DNA of 64,000 bases from Pandoraea pnomenusa (GTDB taxonomy: Bacteria > Pseudomonadota > Gammaproteobacteria > Burkholderiales > Burkholderiaceae), in contig NZ_CP009553.3 in NCBI RefSeq assembly GCF_000767615.3, positions 2,666,001 through 2,730,000 of the forward strand, in the 5' to 3' direction. The position numbers were made by a program, and so were the translations under genes. A model generated the notes under the pieces. The model saw only the letters and a program-made list of their open reading frames with translations. It was not told where the DNA came from and searched no databases. Positions 1 to 8,887 of this stretch are shown here, in pieces; the stretch's first letter is position 1; the number at the start of each line of letters is the position of its first letter.

Positions 1-935
1 AACAGCGTGCGCGTGAACTGCAGGACCTGCGTCTCGACCGTGCCCACGGTGCTCAGCAGCACCGCGACAATGGCCACGTAGCCCCACGTTTGACCAAAGA
101 GCTTTTCCGAAATGGCGAAGATGATATTCGTGTTGTAGTGCTGGATCTCGGCGTCGGACAGGCCAAGCAGCGTGATGACGATGAAGACGAGGAAAAACAC
201 CATGAGGAAAACCATCGACCAGAAGGCCGCGCGCCCGGGGGTGCGGTTCGAGTCTCGCGTCTCCTCGCTGAGGTTCATCGTCACGTCCCAGCCGTAGAAG
301 AAGAAAATCGCCACCAGCGCGCCGTTGGCGAACTGCGCGGGCGTGAACGCCAACGGCGAGAACCAGTGCAGTTCGAACGGATGTTGGGGGGCGTGCGGGA
401 AGACCAGGAAGCTCGCCACGATAATCGCCAGCAGGATCACGCCTTCGACGATCGTCATGAGCACCTGCACATAACTGGTGAGCTTGATTCCCTTGACGAC
501 CACGGCACTCACGACGGTGAGCCACGCGGCGGCGATCAGCGTCACGTAATGGACGTTGTTCATCATCGGCCGATCGAAGATGAGCAGCGTGGCGTTGGCC
601 GCCGGAATCATCGCGGACACCATGAACACGCAGCAAAGCACCAGCAACGCCCACCCGGCAAAGAAGCCGAGCGTGCGGCCGAATACCATGCTGACCCATG
701 AGTAGGAGGTGCCGGCACTCGCCACGGCGCGGTTCATATTGATGAACGCGAAGGCGATACCGAACATGATGAGCCCGCACACCAGAATACTTGCGGCAGA
801 GAGCGTGCCGGACGTGCCGATGATGGTCGACGTCGTGATCTCGATGCTGTAGGCCGGCGCCGTGCCGGCAATGCCCATGATCACTGACTCCACGAGGCCC
901 AGCGAATTGGCGTTGAGCTTGACGGGCTGATCCAT
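1..935 (-). CDS. APC-superfamily amino acid permease (C-terminus beyond window)
   Basis: The minus strand is open from an ATG at 935 to the window edge, giving 311 residues without a stop. The N-terminus has the APC helix-1 signature (AGTAPAYS at about residues 23-30), followed by repeated hydrophobic helices typical of proton-coupled amino acid/polyamine permeases of the inner membrane. A full protein would be about 450-500 residues, so roughly a third is missing. It lies 148 bp downstream of an arylformamidase-like hydrolase on the same strand, so an uptake-plus-hydrolysis pair is plausible. The substrate cannot be told. No strong ribosome-binding site precedes the ATG. Confidence 0.85.
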   Translation of the reverse strand, partial: MDQPVKLNANSLGLVESVIMGIAGTAPAYSIEITTSTIIGTSGTLSAASILVCGLIMFGIAFAFINMNRAVASAGTSYSWVSMVFGRTLGFFAGWALLVLCCVFMVSAMIPAANATLLIFDRPMMNNVHYVTLIAAAWLTVVSAVVVKGIKLTSYVQVLMTIVEGVILLAIIVASFLVFPHAPQHPFELHWFSPLAFTPAQFANGALVAIFFFYGWDVTMNLSEETRDSNRTPGRAAFWSMVFLMVFFLVFIVITLLGLSDAEIQHYNTNIIFAISEKLFGQTWGYVAIVAVLLSTVGTVETQVLQFTRTL

Positions 936-1083
936 GGGTGTTCGACTCGGCGTAGTTGACGATGGCTCCTTTTACTCTCACCTGAACCCGCACGCAAGTA
1001 GGGACTTGCCAGACTATCGACGCTTTCTCCACGCGGCCCCGTTCAACGGCGCGGGGCGCACGCCGGCGTGCGGGCGAGGCGGG

Positions 1084-1941
1084 TCAGCGCCCCCGGATCA
1101 TCGCGAGAATCGCCGTCGAAAGATCGCTGCCGGATTCTCCGACACGGTCGACGGCGTCGAAATGGTGGCCGTCACGCTGGCGCACGACCTTGACGTCGAG
1201 CCCATGATCGTCGAGCCGCGTCTGGAATTGCGCCTGAAGCCGGTGAAATTCGTCGGATTCGTCGCCACCCACACTGAGAATATAAGGCAGCGGCACGGGG
1301 GGAAGATGATGGATGGGACTGAAGTCGGCCACTTCGGACGGATCGAGCCGAACCGCCTGGTTCAGGTAGCACAGGCGGATCGGCTCGAGGTCGTAGAGCC
1401 CGCTGATGGCACACGCCCCCTTGATCAGGTTCGCGGGGGCATCGTAGACCGTCCAGTCGGTGCCGGTCAGCACCGCTGTGAGATGCCCGCCCGCCGAACT
1501 GCCGCATACGTACAGCGCATCGCGGTCGATGCCGAGCGCGGTCGCGTTGCGATACAGGTGCAGTAGCGCCTGGCGATTGTCCTCGACGATGTCGCCCATG
1601 CGCACGTTCGGTGCAAGGCGATAGTTCACCACGGCGAAGTTGATGTCGTTGGCCTGATACAGGCCTGCGAGCGCGCTGAAATCGGACTTGTCGAGCGACT
1701 GCCAGTACCCGCCGTGAATGAACACCAGCGTTGGCCTCCCGGTGCGCTGCGCGGGGAACAGGTCGTAGGTCTGCTTCGCGTCGTCGCCATAGGCGACATC
1801 TTCCCTGAACGTCGTGGCGCGGCGGAAGGTTTCCCCCGTGCGAGCCCAACGCGAGAATATCTCGAGATGATCGGGAATTCCTGCGCGTACGTTGTACTGA
1901 AGGTCGAGCGCCTCTTGATCAAACGAACGGTAAACCGGCAT
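1084..1941 (-). CDS. alpha/beta hydrolase, arylformamidase (kynurenine formamidase)-like
   Basis: A 285-residue serine hydrolase with the kynurenine-formamidase-type oxyanion motif HGGYW (76-80), nucleophile S149 in GSSAGG, a family-typical SGLYDLEP stretch (180-187), an acidic GGDESDE segment (225-231) and catalytic His in DGHHF (258-261). I chose the ATG at 1941 because GAGG lies 5 nt upstream; an in-frame ATG at 1956 has no such site. Known relatives hydrolyse N-formylkynurenine or other small esters and amides. No other kynurenine-pathway gene is in view, so the substrate is open. It is followed by the APC permease and divergent from the AraC regulator. Confidence 0.85.
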   Translation of the reverse strand: MPVYRSFDQEALDLQYNVRAGIPDHLEIFSRWARTGETFRRATTFREDVAYGDDAKQTYDLFPAQRTGRPTLVFIHGGYWQSLDKSDFSALAGLYQANDINFAVVNYRLAPNVRMGDIVEDNRQALLHLYRNATALGIDRDALYVCGSSAGGHLTAVLTGTDWTVYDAPANLIKGACAISGLYDLEPIRLCYLNQAVRLDPSEVADFSPIHHLPPVPLPYILSVGGDESDEFHRLQAQFQTRLDDHGLDVKVVRQRDGHHFDAVDRVGESGSDLSTAILAMIRGR

Positions 1942-2066
1942 GCTAGCCTCACTCATCGAAATGGAAGTCGAATTCGCGCCGCGTGGTGGCGACGCAATGT
2001 CCGAATCTAAGAGAGGTGCGCCCCAGCCGCGCGCGAACAAGTGTCAATCGATGCCGAGGTTACGCC

Positions 2067-2849
2067 ATGTTTGGAAAAAGTGAGAACCGGGACGACTATC
2101 AGCGAATTCCGCGCCCGGTGGGCGGCATGGCGCGCGACTTGCCCGATCGGTTCTTCATCGACGATCACGAGCACGTGCGTGGGCAACTGATCTACGCAAG
2201 CTCAGGCTCCATCGTTGTCACCACGTCCAAGGGGACGTGGGTCGTGCCGCCGCTTCGTGCCGTCTGGGTGCCGCCCGGCGTTCGCCATTGCATGCAGGCC
2301 GTCGGCGCCATCGAAATGCGGACGCTGTACTTCGACCCGGCGCACTCGCCGCTTGCGACGGGCGACTGCTGTGTCGTGTCGGTCTCGGCGCTGCTGCGCG
2401 AGCTCATCGCGGCGGTCACGCGCATGCCGCTCGATTACGCGCTCACAGGCCGCGATGCCGCCGTCGTGGATCTGTTGTTTCACGAGATTCGACCCGTGGG
2501 CGTCGAGCCGTTGCATCTGCCGATGCCGTCGGACGAGCGCATTGCGCGCATCTGCCGGTGGATCCTCGCCAATCCGGCGGAAGAGACTTCCGTGGCGGCC
2601 TGGAGCAAAGTCGTCGGAGCTAGCGAGCGGACCATCATCCGCCTGTTTCCCGAGCAGACGGGCATGACCTTCACACGCTGGCGGCAACAGGCCCGGCTGC
2701 TCGAGGCGGTGCAGATGCTCAGCGCCAATCGCCCGGTCACCGACATTGCCTCGTCGCTGGGCTATGACAGCACCAGCGCTTTCAGCGCCATGTTCCGAAA
2801 GGCGCTCGGCTGCACGCCGACGGAATTCTTCCGCATCGACGCCGCCTGA
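2067..2849 (+). CDS. AraC family transcriptional regulator
   Basis: A 260-residue regulator with an N-terminal cupin-like sensing domain (WVVPPLRAVWVPPGVRH) and a C-terminal pair of helix-turn-helices (SVAAWSKVVGASERTIIRLF, then VTDIASSLGYDSTSAFSAMF). The ATG at 2067 has GAGG seven bases upstream; the open frame runs further up but without a better start. It sits between the divergent hydrolase/permease genes and the RidA/PurA-like operon. A 21-bp-spaced direct repeat just downstream is a fitting target, so it probably activates the operon that follows. The effector is unknown. Confidence 0.9.
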   Translation: MFGKSENRDDYQRIPRPVGGMARDLPDRFFIDDHEHVRGQLIYASSGSIVVTTSKGTWVVPPLRAVWVPPGVRHCMQAVGAIEMRTLYFDPAHSPLATGDCCVVSVSALLRELIAAVTRMPLDYALTGRDAAVVDLLFHEIRPVGVEPLHLPMPSDERIARICRWILANPAEETSVAAWSKVVGASERTIIRLFPEQTGMTFTRWRQQARLLEAVQMLSANRPVTDIASSLGYDSTSAFSAMFRKALGCTPTEFFRIDAA

Positions 2850-2862
2850 CGCCAATCGGCGT

Positions 2863-2893
2863 CGGCGCGACAAACGTCGGCGTTGGCGCGACA
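2863..2893 (+). promoter_or_regulatory. putative AraC-type operator, direct repeat 21 bp apart
   Basis: GGCGCGACA occurs at 2864-2872 and again at 2885-2893, a centre-to-centre distance of 21 bp, two DNA turns. AraC-family activators commonly bind such head-to-tail half-sites just upstream of -35. The repeat lies between the AraC gene and the RidA start at 2957. Function is inferred. Confidence 0.45.
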
Positions 2894-2956
2894 TTTTCCG
2901 TAGACCGGATCGCCCAGAATGAATGGCCGCCGTTGCGGCGCCATTCAGGAGATCCC

Positions 2957-3421
2957 ATGAACGTCTACGAACGCATCACCGCCGCCGGGCTCGAGCTGCC
3001 GAAACTCACGCTCGCACCGGCCCCTTTCAAACCCTTCAAGCTGCATGGCGATACGCTGATCGTCTCGGGACAACTGCCGGTGCGCGACGGTGCGCCGGTC
3101 TGCGTTGGCAAGGTGCCGTCGGACGTCTGCGTCGACGACGCGCGACTCGCCGCGCGCCTGTGCGTCATGAACGTGCTGGGCTGGGCCCACGTGGCAACAG
3201 ACGGCCGGCTCGAGCGCGTCGCAGGCGTGTTGCGGGTGGGGGGCTTCGTCGCGACCTCGGAAGGCTTTGCCGACGCGCCGTCGGTCATCAATGCCGCGTC
3301 GGATCTGCTGACGCACATTTTTGGGCACGCGGGCGAGCACGCGCGCATTGCCATCGGGGTGGCCAGCCTGCCGCTGAATGCCCCCGTCGAAGTCGAAGCG
3401 ACCTTCGCGCTGGCGTCATGA
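2957..3421 (+). CDS. RidA/YjgF family protein
   Basis: A 154-residue protein of the RidA (YjgF/YER057c/UK114) fold, with the SGQLP segment and the closing VEVEATFA strand. Where classical RidA enamine/imine deaminases have Arg in the A-R-L-P motif, this one reads ASLP, as in a longer RidA subgroup, so classical imine deaminase activity should not be assumed. The ATG has AGGAG six nt upstream. Its stop overlaps the start of the next gene (ATGA at 3418-3421), indicating translational coupling with the PurA-like enzyme and therefore a shared pathway. Confidence 0.88.
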   Translation: MNVYERITAAGLELPKLTLAPAPFKPFKLHGDTLIVSGQLPVRDGAPVCVGKVPSDVCVDDARLAARLCVMNVLGWAHVATDGRLERVAGVLRVGGFVATSEGFADAPSVINAASDLLTHIFGHAGEHARIAIGVASLPLNAPVEVEATFALAS

Positions 3422-4812
3422 AGACACGCACGGGGTTTGCCGACGTGCTGGTCGGCATGCAGTACGGCGACGAAGGAAAGGCCAAGATCGTCGACCGGAT
3501 CGCCGGCGACTATGACATCGTGGCGCGCTTCAACGGTGGCGCGAACGCCGGGCATACGGTGCAAACGCCGCAAGGACAGGCACGGCTTGCGCAGATCCCC
3601 TCCGGCGTGTTTCATCCGGGCCTCTCGCTCTACATCGGCTCCGGATGCGTCGTGAACCTGATAAAACTGGCCGATGAAATCGCATCGCTCCGGGACGCGG
3701 GGACACGCATCGACGGGCGGCTTTACGTCAATGAACGCTGTGCGGTCATCCAGCCGATGCACCTCGACTTCGACGCCAGGCACGGTGCGGGCATCGGAAC
3801 GACGGGCAACGGCATTGGCCCGTGCTATGCCGACCTGGCACTGCGATGGCACCGCGGGATGCGCTCGGTCGTGCAGGTTCGCGATCTCGTGGCCGATGAC
3901 GCCGGCGCCTTCGAGCAGATGCTTCGATACGCGGCGCAGTTCGACGACGCACCGGCCGCACGCGCCGCCACGGCAGACAGGCTCGCGCGCATGCGCGCCG
4001 CCTGGCGAACATTGCGGGAGACGATTGTCGTGACCGACACGCTCTGGCTGACGCACCGGGTCAAAGCCGGGGCGCGCGTGTTGTTCGAAGGGGCGCAGTC
4101 GGTCATGCTCGATGTCGCGGGAGGTGAACAGCCCTACGTCACATCGAGCCATACGGCGCCGGCGTTCGCATTCGTGGGGGGCGACCTGTCCAACCGTTAT
4201 CACCGCAAAACGATCGGCGTGGCAAAAGCGATCGTCTCGCGTGTGGGCGAGGGGCCGTTTCCCACCGAATTCGGCGGCGAGCGCTCCGCCCGGTACTGCG
4301 CGGACGCGGCGCTACGCGGCACGGGCTGGCGCGAGGAGCGCGACCGCTTCGACGCGGCGTCGATGCTCGCGTCGGAAGACGACTTCGACATGGGAATCGG
4401 GCTGCGCATGCTGACCGGCGAATACGGCACGGGCAGCGGGCGGCCACGGCGCCTGGGGTACCTCGACCTTGCGGCGCTCGCGAACGCGGTTGAGCGCCAT
4501 GCGGTGGACGAGCTCTATCTGAACAAATGCGATTGTCTTTCGTGGTTTGCGAAGACGCATGCGGGAGAGGTGCCGGTCCTGGGCATCGCCCTATCCGAGG
4601 GCGGCCGAAGTGTCCCCGCGATTCGCCGTTTCACGGCGTTCGAAGCATTGCCGCGAAATGTCCGCCGCCCGGAAGATCTGCCGGGCGCACTCCAGGCACT
4701 GCTGCAAGCCGTGGAACAAGCCACGTCATGCCGCATTGCCGGGATCGGCCTGGGCCCGGGCCGCGACCAATTGCTCACCCTTTCAGAAGGAGACGGCGCT
4801 CATGACGCCTGA
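3418..4812 (+). CDS. adenylosuccinate synthetase paralogue (PurA-like)
   Basis: A 464-residue GTP-dependent ligase of the PurA family (housekeeping PurA is about 430). Catalytic Asp18 (QYGDEGK) and His46 (GGANAGHT) are present with the same 28-residue spacing as in E. coli PurA, as are the GEGPFPTE segment (278-285), the SGRPRR loop (340-345) and a GTP-base motif NKCD (369-372). Two positions differ from the housekeeping consensus: GTTGNGIGP replaces GTTGRGIGP, and the aspartate-loop TTGR reads GSGR. This suggests a changed acceptor or amino donor. It is coupled to the RidA-like gene upstream and overlaps the flavoprotein gene downstream by 11 bp. Probably a specialised rather than housekeeping enzyme; the product is unknown. 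Confidence 0.85.
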   Translation: MKTRTGFADVLVGMQYGDEGKAKIVDRIAGDYDIVARFNGGANAGHTVQTPQGQARLAQIPSGVFHPGLSLYIGSGCVVNLIKLADEIASLRDAGTRIDGRLYVNERCAVIQPMHLDFDARHGAGIGTTGNGIGPCYADLALRWHRGMRSVVQVRDLVADDAGAFEQMLRYAAQFDDAPAARAATADRLARMRAAWRTLRETIVVTDTLWLTHRVKAGARVLFEGAQSVMLDVAGGEQPYVTSSHTAPAFAFVGGDLSNRYHRKTIGVAKAIVSRVGEGPFPTEFGGERSARYCADAALRGTGWREERDRFDAASMLASEDDFDMGIGLRMLTGEYGTGSGRPRRLGYLDLAALANAVERHAVDELYLNKCDCLSWFAKTHAGEVPVLGIALSEGGRSVPAIRRFTAFEALPRNVRRPEDLPGALQALLQAVEQATSCRIAGIGLGPGRDQLLTLSEGDGAHDA

Positions 4813-5422
4813 CTATCTCGATCCCGAAATGCGCCGCACCGATCTCGCGTGGACCGACTGGCCCGCCATCGAAGCGTTCCTGCGCGACGAACTGATCTGC
4901 CGGGTGGCAGTCAACGACTCACCGCATCCGTATGTCGTCCCGCAGAGCTTCACGTTTGCCGGCGATGCCTTCCTGATTCACTGTTCGCGCTTCGGAAAAT
5001 TCGCAAAATTGCTCGCCGAGAATCCCCGCGTTACCCTGGTGGTCGACCGTCCGGTCGCGTTGCTCAAAGCGCCAAAAGGGCAGAACACGAGCCTGGAGTA
5101 TTACAGCGTCATTGCGCGATGCAAGGCGATCATGCGCGAGCAAACGCAAGACGTCATTTCGCATCAGAATGCCGCGCTCGATAAATTCCGGCCGGAGAAG
5201 GATTACACGCCGATCGAGTCCGGTGCGGCGAATCAGATCGTGGCCATCCGCTGCGAAATCGAACGGCTGAGCGCCAAGAAGCGCATCCTCGCCGACGGCC
5301 AGTATTCGCCGCCGGGACAGCCTCAGGCGCCGTACATGCGCTTTCCCTTCGAGCGCGGCGCGTCACTGTCCGGCCTCGCAGACGACGCGTTTGATCCGGA
5401 CCGATTTCGTCCTGCGAAGTAG
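4802..5422 (+). CDS. pyridoxamine 5'-phosphate oxidase-like FMN split-barrel protein
   Basis: A 206-residue protein with the FMN-binding split-barrel pattern: an N-terminal helix, then CRVAVNDSPHPYVVPQSF, a SRFGKFAKLLAENP phosphate-contact region and a basic C-terminus. Relatives bind FMN, F420 or haem and act as small-molecule oxidoreductases. AGGAG precedes the ATG, and the first 11 bp overlap the PurA-like gene, so the three genes from 2957 form one transcript. It could oxidise the product of the PurA-like ligase; that is inference. Confidence 0.8.
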   Translation: MTPDYLDPEMRRTDLAWTDWPAIEAFLRDELICRVAVNDSPHPYVVPQSFTFAGDAFLIHCSRFGKFAKLLAENPRVTLVVDRPVALLKAPKGQNTSLEYYSVIARCKAIMREQTQDVISHQNAALDKFRPEKDYTPIESGAANQIVAIRCEIERLSAKKRILADGQYSPPGQPQAPYMRFPFERGASLSGLADDAFDPDRFRPAK

Positions 5423-5538
5423 CCGTATGCGAGCGCTCCGATGAATCGGTCCGCAGGGGCTCGGCATGCACATGGTCGGGGCGGCATACCCCTTGCCATC
5501 GTGCAGCGGGCCGCCGGATTGCTGATAAGATCGCCCGC

Positions 5539-6474
5539 ATGGATTTACTGGCCGCCATGCGCATCTTTGTTCGGGTTGTCGAGCGGGGCAGCATGTCCGG
5601 TGCGGCACGCGATCTCGGCATCGGACAGCCCGCCGTCAGCGAACGCATTGAACGACTGGAACAGTACCTCGGGGTACAGTTGCTTCGTCGCAACTCGCGC
5701 GCGCTCGCCTGCACGGATGAAGGGCTGTTGTTTCATACGAGGTGCCAGCATGTGCTGGACGCTGCCGAGGAGGCTTGCGCGGCCGTCGCCAAAGGTGCGG
5801 ACGGGATCTTCGGCACGGTGCGCATTGCGGCGCCGCAATGCTTCGGGGGCGTCGTGCTTCCCCGGGCGCTCCTGCGCATCCGGGAGCTGCACCCGCGATT
5901 GTGCATCGAGCTCGTCCTGAACGATCTCGTGGTCGACCCGGTGACCGAGGGCGTGGACATGTCGCTACGGCTGGGGGCTACGGGCGAGGGAAACTTCATA
6001 GCGCACCCCCTCGGCCACGTGCGTCGAATGCTGGTATGCGCGCCGGACTACCTCGCCCGCCATGGCGACATCGCGTCCCCCAGGGATCTGGCAAACCATC
6101 CGTTCATTCACGTCAAAGGGCAGTTCAATAACGAGCACCTGCCGCTGATCGGTGCACGACAAAGCGAAATGCTCGTCCCCATTCGCCCGTGCATCGTCGT
6201 CAGTCACTGGCGGCCGATGTACGAAATGTTGCTGGCCGGCGCCGGGGTGGGAGTGGTTCAGGAACCTGCTTGCGCGGACGCCCTTGCCGTCGGCCGTCTC
6301 GTTCGGCTGCTTCCATCGCACGCCGTGCCCGCCGTTGAACTCAATGCTCTCGTCCCCGCCGCGCGGCCCGTGCCATTGAAAACGCAAGCGGTCGTGGCGA
6401 TCCTCAAGGCGCACTTGCCCGGGGCTGCCGCGCTGGGAACCGGCCCGTTAACCGGGCCGGGCCAGCCCATCTGA
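5539..6474 (+). CDS. LysR family transcriptional regulator
   Basis: A 311-residue LysR-type regulator: N-terminal winged helix-turn-helix (AARDLGIGQPAVSERIERLE, about 22-41), then a periplasmic-binding-protein-like effector domain. It is most like the one-domain 'MDLLAAMRIFVRVVERGS' group found next to many oxidoreductases. The neighbouring targets are not evident: the flavoprotein operon lies upstream on the same strand and the adhesin downstream. The last codons contain a perfect 8-bp inverted repeat. Confidence 0.9.
   Translation: MDLLAAMRIFVRVVERGSMSGAARDLGIGQPAVSERIERLEQYLGVQLLRRNSRALACTDEGLLFHTRCQHVLDAAEEACAAVAKGADGIFGTVRIAAPQCFGGVVLPRALLRIRELHPRLCIELVLNDLVVDPVTEGVDMSLRLGATGEGNFIAHPLGHVRRMLVCAPDYLARHGDIASPRDLANHPFIHVKGQFNNEHLPLIGARQSEMLVPIRPCIVVSHWRPMYEMLLAGAGVGVVQEPACADALAVGRLVRLLPSHAVPAVELNALVPAARPVPLKTQAVVAILKAHLPGAAALGTGPLTGPGQPI
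6440..6460 (+). repeat. 8-bp perfect inverted repeat at the end of the LysR gene
   Basis: CCGGCCCG (6440-6447), a 5-nt loop, and CGGGCCGG (6453-6460), within the last codons of the LysR gene. There is no following T-run, so it is at most a Rho-independent-like RNA hairpin or transcript-stabilising end. Confidence 0.4.
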
Positions 6475-6680
6475 GCCGGGCGCAACGCTCGCGCCGCACC
6501 AGCGCCGACCGGCGTTTTCAACGATCTCTTGGTTTTTCCAATACGTGTCATCGGTCGCGTCGGCCAGCCACGCCTTCCGCTTCGACACTAGCCTCATGTT
6601 GGCCAACGCCTTCCGTCTGGTGCCCATCCGAACAAGGGTGCAGGGGGGCAATTTCACATCAACGATGGGGATCGAGAACG

Positions 6681-8858
6681 ATGGGAAAACCAATCAAGAT
6701 TGTGAGAAGCGAGCGGTTCGGAGCGCATGGGACGGCCGCCAAGCAAATCACTTACCGGGAAGTGCCCGCGCGCAGCACTCGTCATCGTTTGCTGCACGCT
6801 GTCCTGGGGACCGCTGCGTTCGGCTGGCTCGCAGCGTCGTCCTGCGTCCAGGCCACCACTTATACCACTTACTGCCCGTCAGTTACGCCCGGTGCAGGCC
6901 CGGACGGCATCGTTCGAGGCGATTCCGCCAAACCTGTCGACGGCACGGGCATTTGGTCGAACGTGATCGGATGCTCGGCCAGTGCCAGCGGCAAACTGGG
7001 CGTTCAGGTGATGGGCCCATTTTCGACTGCCACGGGTAACGGTGCCGTTGTGATCGGGTTCAGCACGACCGGCGCGCAACGGGCTACGGCCGTGGGGATG
7101 GCGGCGCGCGCCACTGGCATGGGGTCGACGGCACTCGGGCAATGGGCGAGCGCGACCGGCACCGGAAGCATCGCGATCGGTGGAAGCGACGCCTCCAACA
7201 CGGCGGCGGCGGGTGCACAGGCCCCGGGCACGAATGCGATTGCGATCGGCGGGGAGTCTCGTGCGGCCGGTGCCAGCGCCATCGCGCTGGGCAGAAATGC
7301 CATCGCCACCAATGCGGGTGACGTGGCCCTCGGTGCTGGCGCCAGGACCGCCGTGGCCGTCGGCACGAGCGGCACGACGCTCGGTGGCAAGACATACACG
7401 TTCGCGGGCGCAACACCATCGGGCACGGTCAGCGTCGGCGATACCGGCAAGGAGCGGACCATCACCAACGTCGCAGCCGGTCGGGTCGACGGCACCAGCA
7501 CCGATGCGATCAACGGCTCGCAATTGTTCGCGACATATCAGGCGCTGCTGTCTGCGTCACCCGCCGCAGGCGCCGTCGAGTACGACAAGACGCCTGAGGG
7601 CACCATCAACTTCAGTCGCGTGACGATGAATCCGGCCGGATCCCCCACGACCGTTACCAATGTCGCGCCCGGCAAACTGAGTCCCTCGAGTACCGATGTC
7701 GTTAACGGGGCGCAGCTCTACGAGACTAACCAGAATCTGCGAAACATTGCCGGCGATGCAGGACAAGCCGGCACAGACGCCAACGGTGTCGGTATTCGCT
7801 ATGTGCGCACAAACGACACGGGGCTCGATCGCAAGGACGCGTCGGCACGGGGGCAGGGCAGCACCGCAGTCGGGTACAACGCCCTGGCGGGTGCGGCGAG
7901 CGCCCTCGCCGTCGGAAGGGAGGCTCAGGCGACCGGTGCGCAAGCGATTAGCCTGGGCAATGGCAGTGTCGTAAGCGGTGCGCAGGCGGTGAGCCTGGGG
8001 GGATCGAACATCGTCAGCGGCGATGGCGCAATCGCGATCGGGAGTCGGAATGTCCTGGTACCGGCGAACGTCCTCGCACTGGGTAACGGCATCGCGGTAC
8101 GCGACGCGACTCTTGCCGGCGCGGTCGTCCTGGGCAACGGATCGACCGCGACCGCTGCGGTGCCGATTCAGGGGCTCGTCGTCGACGGGATGGTCCATTC
8201 GTTTGCGGGCGGCCACCCGGCGCCCGGCGATGTGCTGAGCATCGGCAGTGTCACCGCGCCGCGCCAGATCCAGAACGTCGCGGCTGGCCGCCTGACGCAG
8301 GACAGCATCGACGCGGTCAATGGGTCGCAGCTGTACGTGACCAATCAACTGGTGCGGGCGCTTGACGAGGCTGTGAAAAATATCGGCGAAGGCGGCAATC
8401 GCGCCAAGTACTTCAATGCGAATGGCGGCGTGGCTCCGCCGCTTCCCGATTCACTTGCCGCGGGTCCCGGCAGCGTGGCCGCCGGGCCGATGGCGCTCGC
8501 CAAAGGCGTCGATTCCACCGCCGTCGGCAACGGTGCAATTGCCGGCGAGGATGGCGACGTTGCGCTGGGCGCGGGTGCCCTCGCGGCCCAGGGCAGACAA
8601 CGCTATGTCGGTGACTATTCCGGCGCGATGAACGACACCGTGGGCTCGGTCGCGGTGGGCGCCGCGGGCGCGGAGCGGACCATCAGTCATACCGCCGACG
8701 GCCGCTTCGATACCGACGCGGTGAACAAGCGGCAACTGGACGGCGCCGTCAGTCGAGCCGTCGCGCTGGCCATCGGCCTTACCAATCAGACGCTGGTCAA
8801 GAGCAGCAACTCGCCCGTCAGCCCGGCCCCCCCCTCACGCGGCGCGACGGCAGCCTGA
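6681..8858 (+). CDS. trimeric autotransporter adhesin, N-terminal part (frameshifted by poly-C)
   Basis: A 725-residue passenger of a YadA/Hia-type trimeric autotransporter. A long basic N-region leads to a hydrophobic signal segment ending SSCVQA (about 30-58). Then come many YadA-head repeats (AIAIGG, TAVGMAA, VALGAGA), neck motifs (TNVAAGRVDGTSTDAINGSQL; QNVAAGRLTQDSIDAVNGSQL) and stalk pieces. The frame ends at 8858, 24 bp after a run of eight C at 8827-8834, before any membrane anchor; the anchor continues in another frame. Adding one C joins both frames into one protein of about 948 residues. As sequenced, the product would be secreted to the periplasm without an outer-membrane anchor. 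Confidence 0.88.
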   Translation: MGKPIKIVRSERFGAHGTAAKQITYREVPARSTRHRLLHAVLGTAAFGWLAASSCVQATTYTTYCPSVTPGAGPDGIVRGDSAKPVDGTGIWSNVIGCSASASGKLGVQVMGPFSTATGNGAVVIGFSTTGAQRATAVGMAARATGMGSTALGQWASATGTGSIAIGGSDASNTAAAGAQAPGTNAIAIGGESRAAGASAIALGRNAIATNAGDVALGAGARTAVAVGTSGTTLGGKTYTFAGATPSGTVSVGDTGKERTITNVAAGRVDGTSTDAINGSQLFATYQALLSASPAAGAVEYDKTPEGTINFSRVTMNPAGSPTTVTNVAPGKLSPSSTDVVNGAQLYETNQNLRNIAGDAGQAGTDANGVGIRYVRTNDTGLDRKDASARGQGSTAVGYNALAGAASALAVGREAQATGAQAISLGNGSVVSGAQAVSLGGSNIVSGDGAIAIGSRNVLVPANVLALGNGIAVRDATLAGAVVLGNGSTATAAVPIQGLVVDGMVHSFAGGHPAPGDVLSIGSVTAPRQIQNVAAGRLTQDSIDAVNGSQLYVTNQLVRALDEAVKNIGEGGNRAKYFNANGGVAPPLPDSLAAGPGSVAAGPMALAKGVDSTAVGNGAIAGEDGDVALGAGALAAQGRQRYVGDYSGAMNDTVGSVAVGAAGAERTISHTADGRFDTDAVNKRQLDGAVSRAVALAIGLTNQTLVKSSNSPVSPAPPSRGATAA
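8827..8834 (+). repeat. C8 tract, likely slipped-strand phase switch of the adhesin
   Basis: Eight consecutive C lie in codons for Ala-Pro-Pro. With nine (or six) C the upstream frame runs on as PPLTRRDGSLNEIRHD into the anchor region; with eight it hits TGA at 8856-8858. The run is long enough for slippage. A homopolymer sequencing error is the main alternative. Confidence 0.7.
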
Positions 8859-8887
8859 ACGAGATTCGGCACGATATCGCGCATCGC

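Noticed and set aside
6643..6650. G-run upstream of the adhesin as a promoter phase switch
   Set aside because: Only six G and no recognisable promoter around it; the C8 tract is the far stronger candidate.
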